Origin: Mycobacterium sp. OAS707
GTDB taxonomy: Bacteria; Actinomycetota; Actinomycetes; Mycobacteriales; Mycobacteriaceae
Length of the DNA: 64,000 nt
Assembly (NCBI RefSeq): GCF_014873705.1
Contig: NZ_JADBDS010000005.1
Span: 62,001-126,000, forward strand
Direction of reading: 5' to 3'
Below, piece by piece: positions 52,869 through 60,973 of this stretch; the first letter of the stretch is position 1, and each line of letters opens with the position of its first letter. The notes under the pieces are model-generated. The model saw only the letters and a list, made by a program, of their open reading frames with translations, searched no databases and was not told the DNA's origin. The translations under genes were made by a program, and so were the position numbers.

Positions 52869-55091
52869 ATGTCTCAGGCGGCAGAGTCGGAAGCCGATGA
52901 TCAAGCCAACGAGCCGGCCGAAATCACTTTCGATGAGCACCTGCACCCGGCGCGGCCGCGAGCGCTGCGCTTTCGCCCCCGCGTCAGAGCCTCGTTCGTC
53001 CGACGATCACTAGCTCAGGACGGCACCGCGGCCGGAGACAATCCGGCGTATGTGTCCTGGCTGCTGTCGCAATCGATGCTGGCCGACGCCAACGAAATCA
53101 GCCAACAGTTCTCGGGACAGGGCTCGATGTGGCAGAACCCCTACGCCACGCCCGCCCCGCGCAGTGCTGTTGACACCGCCTCGGTGTGGTTCACCGCCTA
53201 TCCGCTGTCGCTGATCACCCGGCCCGACGAGTCTTTTCTCAAAGCGATGGCAGACGAAAATATGTGGAAAGCCTTTTCCGAGATCGGAATTGAGGCCATC
53301 CACACCGGCCCGGTCAAACGTGCGGGAGGCATCTCGGGTTGGGACATGACACCGAGCGTCGACGGCCACTTCGACAGGATCAGCACCCAGATTGACCCTG
53401 CGTTCGGCACCGAAGAGGAGTTTCGCCACATGTGCGGAACCGCAAACTGGTACGGCGGCACCATCATTGATGACATCGTGCCGGGGCACACCGGCAAAGG
53501 GGCCGACTTTCGGCTGGCCGAGTTGAAGTACGCCGACTACCCCGGCATCTATCACATGGTCGAGATCGATCCACGCGACTGGGCTCAGTTGCCCGACGTT
53601 CCGGCGGATGCCGACTCGGTCAACATCGACGCCACAACGGAAGAATGGCTGGACAAGGCCGGGTACATCATCGGGCGACTCCAGCGGGTGATCTTCTATG
53701 CCGAAGGCGTCAAGGAAACCAACTGGAGCGTGACACGTCCGGTCGTCGGCGTCGACGGTGTCGAGCGCCGCTGGGTTTACTTGCACTACTTCAAGGACGG
53801 CCAGCCCTCCATCAACTGGCTCGATCCGTCGTTCGCAGGCATGCGACTCGTCATCGGCGACGCACTGCATTCGCTGACCGACTTAGGTACTGGCGGGTTA
53901 CGGTTGGATGCGAACGGCTTCCTCGGTGCGGAGAAAACTGCCGCCGAAGACAGCACCGCGTGGTCGGAAGGCCACCCGCTGTCAGAGGCGGCCAACCATC
54001 TGATCGCCAGCATGGTCCGCAAGGTCGGTGGGTTCACGTTCCAGGAACTCAATCTCACCATCGATGACATCCGCGAAATCGGCGAGGCGGGCGCCGACCT
54101 GTCCTACGACTTCATCAACCGCCCAGCCTGTCAGCACGCGCTCGCGACGGGCGATACGGAATTTCTGCGGTTGACACTTCGGACCACCCTCGAACTGGGC
54201 GTCGATCCCGCTTCGCTGGTGCACGCACTACAAAATCACGACGAACTCACCTATGAGCTCGTGCACTGGTCCACCGGTCACCGCGACGACATCTACACCT
54301 ACAAGGGCGAAGACGTGACCGGGGAAGCACTGGGCGAAACGATCCGCCGCGACCTGACCGAGAGACTCACCGGCGACAACGCGCCGTACAACCTGGTTTT
54401 CACGACGAACGGCATCGCCTGCACCTCCGCCACCATCGTCGCGGCCGCGCTTGGAATTACCGATCTGGATGTGATCGACGACATTGATCGAATCCGCCGC
54501 GCACATCTTCTGCTGGCAATGTTCAATGCCCTGCAGCCCGGCGTTTTCGCGCTGTCCGGCTGGGATCTGTGCGGGATGCTGACACTTGCGCCCTCCGATG
54601 TCGCTTCGTTGCTGCAGGGCGGCGACACTCGGTGGATCCATCGAGCGGCACACGACTTGATGGGGGTGAACCCGTCGGCAACGAAATCGATGGCTGGCAT
54701 TCCGCGAGGCCGAAGCTTGTACGGGTCGATTCCTGAGCAACTCGCTGACGAGACGAGCTTCCTTCGGCAACTGCAAGCCATGTTGCGAGTGCGATCTCAC
54801 TATGGCATCGCGACCAGCCGTCAGGTCGATATTCCGGAGGTATCACATCGCGGCATGCTCGTGCTTGTGCATGAACTAGCCGACCAAGGCCGCCATCAAC
54901 TGACGGTCCTCAACTTCGCCAATGAGGAAGTCGTTGGGACAGTGCGCTCAGAGAGCCTCCCGCCGGGCGCGTCAGTGTCGGACATGTTTACCGGCAAAAC
55001 TCTTGCAGCCGTAGACGATCTGCACAGCTTCTCCATCGAGATGCAGGCCCACCAGGGAATGTCGCTGCTCATCGAAAGCACTGCGGACTGA
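52869..55091 (+). CDS. GH13 alpha-amylase family, trehalose-synthase-like
   Basis: A 740-residue glycoside hydrolase family 13 protein. Catalytic regions are present: nucleophile Asp in GLRLDANGFLG (about 347), acid/base Glu in FTFQELNLTIDD (about 392) and transition-state Asp in LQNHDELTYE (about 458). The architecture recalls trehalose synthase (maltose-trehalose isomerase), but it is longer than TreS of about 600 residues and the first 60 residues differ. ATG has GAAGGGG. Its neighbours are a P-loop kinase and a PPOX protein. Isomerase or sucrose/trehalose hydrolase activity are both possible. Confidence 0.82.
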   Translation: MSQAAESEADDQANEPAEITFDEHLHPARPRALRFRPRVRASFVRRSLAQDGTAAGDNPAYVSWLLSQSMLADANEISQQFSGQGSMWQNPYATPAPRSAVDTASVWFTAYPLSLITRPDESFLKAMADENMWKAFSEIGIEAIHTGPVKRAGGISGWDMTPSVDGHFDRISTQIDPAFGTEEEFRHMCGTANWYGGTIIDDIVPGHTGKGADFRLAELKYADYPGIYHMVEIDPRDWAQLPDVPADADSVNIDATTEEWLDKAGYIIGRLQRVIFYAEGVKETNWSVTRPVVGVDGVERRWVYLHYFKDGQPSINWLDPSFAGMRLVIGDALHSLTDLGTGGLRLDANGFLGAEKTAAEDSTAWSEGHPLSEAANHLIASMVRKVGGFTFQELNLTIDDIREIGEAGADLSYDFINRPACQHALATGDTEFLRLTLRTTLELGVDPASLVHALQNHDELTYELVHWSTGHRDDIYTYKGEDVTGEALGETIRRDLTERLTGDNAPYNLVFTTNGIACTSATIVAAALGITDLDVIDDIDRIRRAHLLLAMFNALQPGVFALSGWDLCGMLTLAPSDVASLLQGGDTRWIHRAAHDLMGVNPSATKSMAGIPRGRSLYGSIPEQLADETSFLRQLQAMLRVRSHYGIATSRQVDIPEVSHRGMLVLVHELADQGRHQLTVLNFANEEVVGTVRSESLPPGASVSDMFTGKTLAAVDDLHSFSIEMQAHQGMSLLIESTAD

Positions 55092-55104
55092 CCTCGCATG
55101 CGGG

Positions 55105-55512
55105 ATGGATTGCACCGTGTTCACCGAGGCCGAGTTGCAGCTGTTGGCTGTCTGTCAGCAAGGCAGAATGGTCAGCCTTGGCGCCGACGATACCTCGCAG
55201 ATTCATCCCGTCTCGTTCGTCGTCGACCCCGTGGGCGGATGGATCGATATCAGTGGTCCCCGGCTCCGCGATTCGCAGAAATACCGCAACATCCGTCACG
55301 ATCCGCGGGTGACCCTTATCGTCGATGAGGACAGCGCAGCAGCATGTGGATCAGGCGCTTCGAACGCTCGTAAACTTGAAATACGCGGCATAGCCGAGCT
55401 TTCCGAGCGTCCCACTCCAGGAATGAGCACCGACGTGATCCGGATCCGGCCCGTTCGCATAGGCACCTGGAACCTGGCCGGAGACGGTCACGACAGCCGC
55501 TTCGTCAGGTAG
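55105..55512 (+). CDS. PPOX-class (split-barrel, likely F420-dependent) protein
   Basis: A 135-residue pyridoxamine-oxidase-fold protein. The split-barrel pattern includes GRMVSLGADDTSQIHPVSF, YRNIRHDPRVTLIVDE and RKLEIRGIAEL. Mycobacterial members bind F420 or FMN. ATG 14 bp after the GH13 stop; probably the same transcript. Substrate unknown. Confidence 0.82.
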   Translation: MDCTVFTEAELQLLAVCQQGRMVSLGADDTSQIHPVSFVVDPVGGWIDISGPRLRDSQKYRNIRHDPRVTLIVDEDSAAACGSGASNARKLEIRGIAELSERPTPGMSTDVIRIRPVRIGTWNLAGDGHDSRFVR

Positions 55513-55876
55513 ACCCGACGGCGGTTATGCTTCTCTTCAGTCGCGGCTATACACGGGTGGCGTGTACGAAGTGTTTCCCAGAACTCACCTGAGCCTCGCC
55601 GCCAGCGGTGCTGTACCCGGCCAGGTTTCGAGCCGCTCCTGCTGCCTGGAAGTAATGCAAGTGCTCGGCGATGGCCTCACCTATCCGATGAGAGTCACGG
55701 CAGATCGGCCAGCTGGCACCTACTTCCCCGCGTCGCATAAGCCGTCCACCAACAAATCACCAGATATGCAGTGCAACTCGCTCACCGAACGTGGTTTTCG
55801 ACGGTCGTGCGTTCCGTGCGGGATCCGATAACACCCGATTAGGTGAACTCGCTGCTGGCCTCCTAATCGGCGTCCG
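55513..55876. other. 364-bp gap without recognisable gene
   Basis: Short frames exist on both strands (for example plus 55562-55831) but none resembles a known family or has a good ribosome-binding site. It separates the GH13 unit from the integrase fragment and may hold worn-down sequence. Confidence 0.4.
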
Positions 55877-56242
55877 CTACGTCCGCGCACGCCGAATCAC
55901 CACTGCGGCAGCTGGATTCGATTCATTCATACCGCGAGCCACGAGCTCGTCATAGAACTTGCGCAGAGCGGTGACACGACGGCGGATCGTGCTTCCGCTG
56001 TACTTGCGTCGACGCAACAGGGCGACGTACTGACGAACGTCTTTGGCCGATAGGTCCAGGACGTCCTTCTCACGTGCGTGCGCCCACCAGTACACGTCAT
56101 CCAAATCGCCCCAGTAGGCGCGCGCGGTGTTGTACCCGTGGTTCAGCAGCACGCTTTCGCGAATCTCCGCGAACCGCCCGTAGTCGACGCGGCGCGCGGA
56201 AATCACCGGCAGCAGATGATCCGGGTAGAACTCGCCTGTCAC
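55877..56242 (-). pseudogene. Tyrosine recombinase N-terminal (core-binding) domain only
   Basis: A 121-residue frame matching the SAM-like core-binding domain of phage/XerC-type integrases: GYNTARAYWGDLDDVYWWA, DLSAKDVRQYVALLRRR, and STIRRRVTALRKFYDELVAR with NPAAAV at the end. The catalytic domain with the R..H-x-x-R..Y residues is missing; the frame stops just after the domain. It is a truncated relic or a stand-alone DNA-binding fragment. GTG start with weak TGAGG. Suggests past integration events here. Confidence 0.75.
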
Positions 56243-56349
56243 GACCTCAGGCTACTGCCCTAGTGCTATCACGCTTACGCTTTTCTCGCCTCTACCTGCA
56301 GCTTTAGCCTTGTGATCGACACATCCATTGCGGATGCGAGGAGCGAGCA

Positions 56350-56571
56350 ATGCGCCGGCAACAGATTAACGGCACTGCCGAGTCACACCGGCCAGTGCTC
56401 GACGCCGCCCAGCGGCTCGCGCGACTGGTCATCATCAGCTGTGTCATTCTGGTGCTCGCCTACTTCGCACTCGCCGCCATCGTGGTCATCCGTACCGGCG
56501 ACATCCAAGCCGTCGCCGACGTCGGGCGCGCAGCCGCGGAGCTGATTCGCGCGCTCACAAGGTACGACTGA
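56350..56571 (+). CDS. Small single-pass membrane protein, unknown
   Basis: A 73-residue protein with one membrane helix (LVIISCVILVLAYFALAAIV) after a short polar N terminus (MRRQQINGTAESHRPVLDAA). ATG follows a GAGGAGCG ribosome-binding site, supporting translation. No family recognised. Confidence 0.55.
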   Translation: MRRQQINGTAESHRPVLDAAQRLARLVIISCVILVLAYFALAAIVVIRTGDIQAVADVGRAAAELIRALTRYD

Positions 56572-56654
56572 ACGAGCTGGGCAAGTCGCGCTCAGCGATA
56601 CCTTCGCTCCACCACGCTCCGCATTTTGGCGTACCCGATGCTCATACTCGGGTC

Positions 56655-56963
56655 ATGAGTCAGCTCTACACAAAGAATGGCCGTCCATTGCAGGTCACAG
56701 GCTCCGAGGTGTACTCCAAGGCAGGCCGATACATCGGTCAGCACAGACGGCCGGTACGCCGGAACCGTCGTGGGCACCGCGTCGTCTATCGCGGCACAGA
56801 GAGCGCACGGATGGGCAGCCCATCGACGAGAGCCGGACCGGCCGGGCTGCGCCTCGTCTGGGACGCCGAACGTCCCGCTTCCGAGCTCGCCGAGGCTCAT
56901 GGAGCCCGCCGAGTCCGAAACCGTCTACGTCGACATCTCCTGCCCGAACGCCAAATAGAGTGA
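56655..56963 (+). pseudogene. 4-fold beta flower-type small protein with two compensating frameshifts
   Basis: The frame starts MSQLYTKNGRPLQVTGSEVY with SKAGRYIG, then the expected repeat TDGRYAGTVVG is in the +1 frame (about 56738-56772), and the sequence returns to the first frame as HRVVYRGTESARMGSPSTRA. Read straight through it gives 102 residues with about 15 scrambled codons (QHRRPVRRNRRG). The family (YxxxGR-type strand repeats) is common in actinobacteria and of unknown function. It is either a sequencing problem or a damaged gene. Confidence 0.6.
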
Positions 56964-57224
56964 CGTCGGAAATGGCGCATCGAGGCGTTGCACCGTGAGG
57001 ACCTAGCCGAACGGAATATGTGTCTGCTGCGGTACAGGTCACCGGTCTAGGCGATGCGATCAATGGCGCGGTTTCGCCGAGCGGACTTCTCGCGATGCCG
57101 TCGACGCTGTTAGGGGCCTCTGCGCCCTGAGATAACAGTTCTGCTGCGGCGACTGCCAACCGTCGCTCACATCGAAGGCTAGCAGCGGGGGTGATGCCCT
57201 TGCGCCACAAGGGGTTCAGCTAAG

Positions 57225-58400
57225 TCACATAGGGTAGTTCGGCAATTCGAAGTCGTCGCGCAGGCTGCGGGACACCAGCAGATCGCCCAAAGGAGCGAAC
57301 TTCATGGCCCGCATCACCAGATGCCGAAACCGGATACCGAGCTCGGTCTTTGTGGCGAAGACGGGTATGAACTTCTCGGCACCGGCCTGTTTGCCTTCGA
57401 TAAACGGCCGCATTCGACTCTCATAGGCCTGGAATGCAAGCTCGTGATCGCCCCAGGCGTTCTGGAGTTCGCTGGCCAGCACGTAGGCTGCGGTCACGGC
57501 CAGACCGGTGCCCTCGCCTGCCAGCAGGGATACGCAGGCGGCTGCGTCGCCGATCAACTCCACCCTGCCCTTTGACCAGTGATCCATGCGGATTTGGCTG
57601 ACGACGTCGAAGTAGAGGTCGTCAGCGTCGTCGAGTGCGGCGAGGATCTGCTTACATTCCCAGCCAGCGTCGCCGAATTCGTTCCATAGCAGCGCCTTTC
57701 GCGCGTCAAGCTCGCCTGGGTCGTAGCCTTGGTCGGAGCGGAACACGAACAGAAACAGGGTGCGGTCGCCGCGCAGCGAAAACCGTGCAACTGATCGACC
57801 CGGTCGACTGTAGGTCACGTACACCAGTTCGTCGCGCGGACGATAGCCCTCCACGACCGCGGCCGCGACCAGACAGCCCATGTAGTGCTCGGTGTTGGCC
57901 TCGGGCCCGAATGTCAGCCGACGCACGTTGGAGTGCAGTCCGTCGGCGCCGATGACGAGGTCGAAGTCGCGGGTCTTGTTCTTGGCGAAGCCCACGCTGA
58001 CCCCGTCGGGGTATTGATTGATCGCCGTGATGCTGTCGTCGAAGATCGTTTCGACGTCGCGCTGAATGGCAGCGTAGATGATGGCGGCTAGGTCGCCACG
58101 CGCCACGCTGGTGAGCTGTCCGTCGGTCGCTCGCCGGAACCCCTCAACGTTCAGGCTGGCCTGGGTCTGGCCATCGGGGCCGACGGAACGCAGCGATCGC
58201 ATCTGATAGCCGGCGTCGCGGATGGCCGCCTCCAGCCCCATCCGTTGTGCAACGCGGTAACCCACCCCCCAGAAATCGATCACGTAGCCGCCGGTTCGAA
58301 AGTGCGGCGCCCGTTCAATCAACGTCGGCTCGTGACCGGTGCGGTGCAGCCAATACGCGAGTGCCGGGCCGGCGACTCCGGCGCCGGAATCTCTCACCAT
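57225..58400 (-). CDS. FAD-dependent monooxygenase (PHBH fold), N terminus altered
   Basis: A 391-residue flavoprotein of the p-hydroxybenzoate-hydroxylase class, FAD-binding_3 type. Seen: SGAGVAGPALAYWLHRTGHE, the DG motif LVIGADGLHSNVRR and RVELIGDAAACVSLLAGEGT. The first beta strand, normally like RVLISGAG, reads MVRDSGAG: two or three residues are lost, and the start codon lies in sequence that is antisense to an ABC-2 permease relic at 58392-58525. FAD binding may therefore be weakened. Substrate unknown. Confidence 0.75.
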   Translation of the reverse strand: MVRDSGAGVAGPALAYWLHRTGHEPTLIERAPHFRTGGYVIDFWGVGYRVAQRMGLEAAIRDAGYQMRSLRSVGPDGQTQASLNVEGFRRATDGQLTSVARGDLAAIIYAAIQRDVETIFDDSITAINQYPDGVSVGFAKNKTRDFDLVIGADGLHSNVRRLTFGPEANTEHYMGCLVAAAVVEGYRPRDELVYVTYSRPGRSVARFSLRGDRTLFLFVFRSDQGYDPGELDARKALLWNEFGDAGWECKQILAALDDADDLYFDVVSQIRMDHWSKGRVELIGDAAACVSLLAGEGTGLAVTAAYVLASELQNAWGDHELAFQAYESRMRPFIEGKQAGAEKFIPVFATKTELGIRFRHLVMRAMKFAPLGDLLVSRSLRDDFELPNYPM

Positions 58401-58525
58401 TCGCCCACGTCGCCGCTGTGCCCGCCGCGCCGCCGGACTGGAACGCCATCGCAGCGCTCACAATCATCGCGGCGGCCCTGATCGCCGCGGGCGTCGCCGG
58501 ATACTCGCGACGTGACCTGAGCTAA
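58392..58525 (+). pseudogene. C-terminal relic of an ABC-2 type permease
   Basis: About 43 codons (LSPFAHVAAVPAAP ... ALTIIAAALIAAGVAGYSRR, then DLS and stop) match the last extracellular loop, final helix and FRRRD-type end of antibiotic-type ABC-2 permeases (compare SPFTHVP ... AAGLAGFRRRD). Everything upstream is gone; the opposite-strand monooxygenase begins at the breakpoint. The segment is a deletion junction. Confidence 0.65.
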
Positions 58526-58605
58526 TGAGCAACCACGCCAGCAGCTCCGACGTCGACCACGCGACGGATGCCTTCTTTGCGCCCCTGATGGACGAACATA
58601 GGGGC

Positions 58606-59133
58606 ATGTCAGCGATTCTTACGGCGATACAAGCCGATATCACCACACTGCGAGTGGATGCCATCGTTAACGCGGCGAACGAATCGCTGCTTGGAGGCGG
58701 TGGTGTCGACGGCGCCATTCATCGCGCTGCTGGACCCGGCCTGCTCGAAGAGTGCCGACGCCTGCACGGCTGCCGCACGGGTGAAGCGAAGATCACCGGT
58801 GGCTATGACCTTGCCGCCGCCCACGTGATCCACACTGTTGGCCCCCGATGGGCGGGAGGCGATGCCGGCGAACCGGAACTGCTCGCGTCGTGCTACAGGA
58901 AGTCTCTTGAACTTGCCGCAGCACATGACGTCCGCTCCATCGCCTTCCCTTGCATCAGCGTGGGCATCTTCGGCTACCCATTCGAGCAGGCCGCGCAGGT
59001 GGCGGTGTCGACGGTGAAAGCGACGGTGGACAACTTGTCCGGCATCGGCGAGGTCATCTTCTGCTGCTTTACCGCAGACCAGCTGGCCGTATATGAGCAG
59101 CTCCCGGGAATCAACGCCGACCCTTTAGCCTGA
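58606..59133 (+). CDS. Macro domain protein (YmdB-like)
   Basis: A 175-residue ADP-ribose-binding macro domain. Motifs: AIQADITTLRVDAIVNAANE, SLLGGGGVDGAIHRAAGPGL and the phosphate loop ISVGIFGYPFEQAA. ATG at 58606 after AGGGGC starts the conserved fold; an in-frame ATG at 58525 is possible. Family members bind or hydrolyse ADP-ribose derivatives, including O-acetyl-ADP-ribose. It converges with the radical SAM gene, so its link to that cluster is only by neighbourhood. Confidence 0.9.
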   Translation: MSAILTAIQADITTLRVDAIVNAANESLLGGGGVDGAIHRAAGPGLLEECRRLHGCRTGEAKITGGYDLAAAHVIHTVGPRWAGGDAGEPELLASCYRKSLELAAAHDVRSIAFPCISVGIFGYPFEQAAQVAVSTVKATVDNLSGIGEVIFCCFTADQLAVYEQLPGINADPLA

Positions 59134-59143
59134 GCCGAATGGA

Positions 59144-60973
59144 TCAGTGATAGGGGTTGGCGGGCAGCGCAAGCGCCAGGTACTTGCCATCCAGACTGAT
59201 AACCAAGTCCAGGTCGAGGAACCGCCCCAGCGCCTGCTGTAGCCAATCGACTGGGCGATCCAGGCCGGCCGCCAATTCGTCGAAACTGCGTGCGTCGGTG
59301 CACATCTCATAGAGCGCAGCATCGTCGTCATCGAATCGGTAGCCGCGGTACTCATCGCCGCGGCCGTCGTGGATGCTGACCGACTCCCACGTTTTCACCA
59401 TCCGCAGATACGGCCGATTCTTCTCATCGGCCCACAGGCGTTTCCACTGCCCCACTAGACGTATGCATTCGCCGTAGGTCTCCTTCGGCAGGCCGCCGAC
59501 AGTGTCGTGTTCGAAGAAGTACGACACCCGATTCAGGTCGTAGGACGGCGGATAGATGTAGCGGTAGCACCGCGAAGGGCGCAGCCCACTCACATCGTGT
59601 TCTTGCGGTTGCTCGAACATCGGTGAGCCGCGGTCGGGGCGGGCCCGCGCAATCGCATACGGCGGCTGTAGGTGCGGGATCTTACGCAGCACTGCGGCCT
59701 GGCTGCGGTAGTCCTGTTCGGTTTCTCCGCGGAACCCGTAGAGGATGTTGTAGAGGTTGTTGATGCCGTGATAAGTGGTCCATTTCAACAGCTCCAGGTT
59801 GCCCATGCCGGTGATGTTCTTGCGCATTGCCGTGAGCACGTTGGTGGCGAAGCTCTCGATGCCGGGCTGCACGGAGACCAGTCCCCCGCGTCGCAGCTCG
59901 CCGAGCTGTGCGCGGGAAAGCTTGGGGCGGATCTCGTAGTGCAGTCGCAGGTCGGTGTGGGCATTGGCGAGCCGTCCGAACAGGCGCGAGATGTAGGCCG
60001 GGGCAAGGATATTGTCGATGGCGTTGAAGTCGCGCACCCCGTAGCGACTGGACAGCTCTTTGAGCATCACCAGGACCCGCTCGGGCTTCATTGAACGGAA
60101 TTCGATCCCTGCCCGGTTGAGCCCGCAGAAGGTACAGTGGTTCTTCATCCCGTACCAGCAGCCGCGTGCGGTCTCGATCGGCAGCATCGCCCGCCGATGT
60201 CCAGGATGGCGGTCGTATCCGGTGGCGGCCCGCGTGTGGAAGTACTCGTCGAAGTCGGGGGTCGGCGCAGAGTCCAGATCGCTGAAATTGGCTGCACGGC
60301 CTTCGAATACGACTTCGTCACCGTCACGCCACAGCATTCCCCGCAGACCCTTCATGGGTTCTCCGGACCGGATACGCGACACTACTTCGGGCAGCGACGC
60401 GTCGGCGTCGCCGCAATGCAAGTAGTCGATTTCGGGGTTGCGCGCCATGATCTCCATGGCGATGTCGTCTTCGAAGGTGGCGCCGCCGAAGATGATCGGC
60501 AGATCGGGATGTTGGGCCTTGATGGCCTTGGCCAGCGCGAGGGAGGCCACCATCTGCTGAAAGCACACACTGAAACCGACCAGGCTGTAGGCACTCCAGT
60601 CGACCTCACGCAGCGCCCAGTCGATGAAGCTCACGGTCTTGTGATCGCGCACAGCGACGATGTCTGCGACGGTGCCGCCGGCCTGCCTGGCGATGTGTTC
60701 GAGGTCGGCGCCGAACTCTTCGAGGTATTCGCCGGTGTCGGACGAATCGCCGAAAGCTGCTTTGGCCCATATCCATTCGCCGACCATGCACGGGTAGACA
60801 TCAGCCAACGCTTCGTTGAGTTCCCAGCCGATGTGTTCGGCGAACCGAAGGAACAGCGACATGGATTCGACGGCGAACCCGGCTTGCTCGAGTGTGGGTT
60901 TGAGTAGGGCGAGCTGGAAGGACGGAAATCGCGACGCCAGCGTCGGCGCACTGATCAGCGCAATGGGTTTCAC
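59144..60973 (-). CDS. Cobalamin-binding-type radical SAM protein, RiPP maturase-like
   Basis: A 609-residue protein. N-terminal half has a B12-binding-like fold (DWSAYSLVGFSVCFQQMVAS ... LPIIFGGATFEDD); the radical SAM cluster motif is C-x7-C-x2-C in ARGCWYGMKNHCTFCG (Cys about 272, 280 and 283), the arrangement of the RiPP maturation radical SAM C-methyltransferase family. The C-terminal part (YIYPPSYDLNRVSYFFEHD, YLRMVKTWESVSIHDGRGDE) also matches that family as I recall it. GTG at 60973 overlaps the fusion gene stop (GTGA). It probably modifies the repeat protein encoded upstream, for example by C-methylation. Confidence 0.87.
   Translation of the reverse strand: MKPIALISAPTLASRFPSFQLALLKPTLEQAGFAVESMSLFLRFAEHIGWELNEALADVYPCMVGEWIWAKAAFGDSSDTGEYLEEFGADLEHIARQAGGTVADIVAVRDHKTVSFIDWALREVDWSAYSLVGFSVCFQQMVASLALAKAIKAQHPDLPIIFGGATFEDDIAMEIMARNPEIDYLHCGDADASLPEVVSRIRSGEPMKGLRGMLWRDGDEVVFEGRAANFSDLDSAPTPDFDEYFHTRAATGYDRHPGHRRAMLPIETARGCWYGMKNHCTFCGLNRAGIEFRSMKPERVLVMLKELSSRYGVRDFNAIDNILAPAYISRLFGRLANAHTDLRLHYEIRPKLSRAQLGELRRGGLVSVQPGIESFATNVLTAMRKNITGMGNLELLKWTTYHGINNLYNILYGFRGETEQDYRSQAAVLRKIPHLQPPYAIARARPDRGSPMFEQPQEHDVSGLRPSRCYRYIYPPSYDLNRVSYFFEHDTVGGLPKETYGECIRLVGQWKRLWADEKNRPYLRMVKTWESVSIHDGRGDEYRGYRFDDDDAALYEMCTDARSFDELAAGLDRPVDWLQQALGRFLDLDLVISLDGKYLALALPANPYH

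Noticed and set aside
55562..55831. Plus-strand frame of 89 codons in the gap before the integrase fragment
   Set aside because: No similarity, no clear start signal, and odd residue mix.
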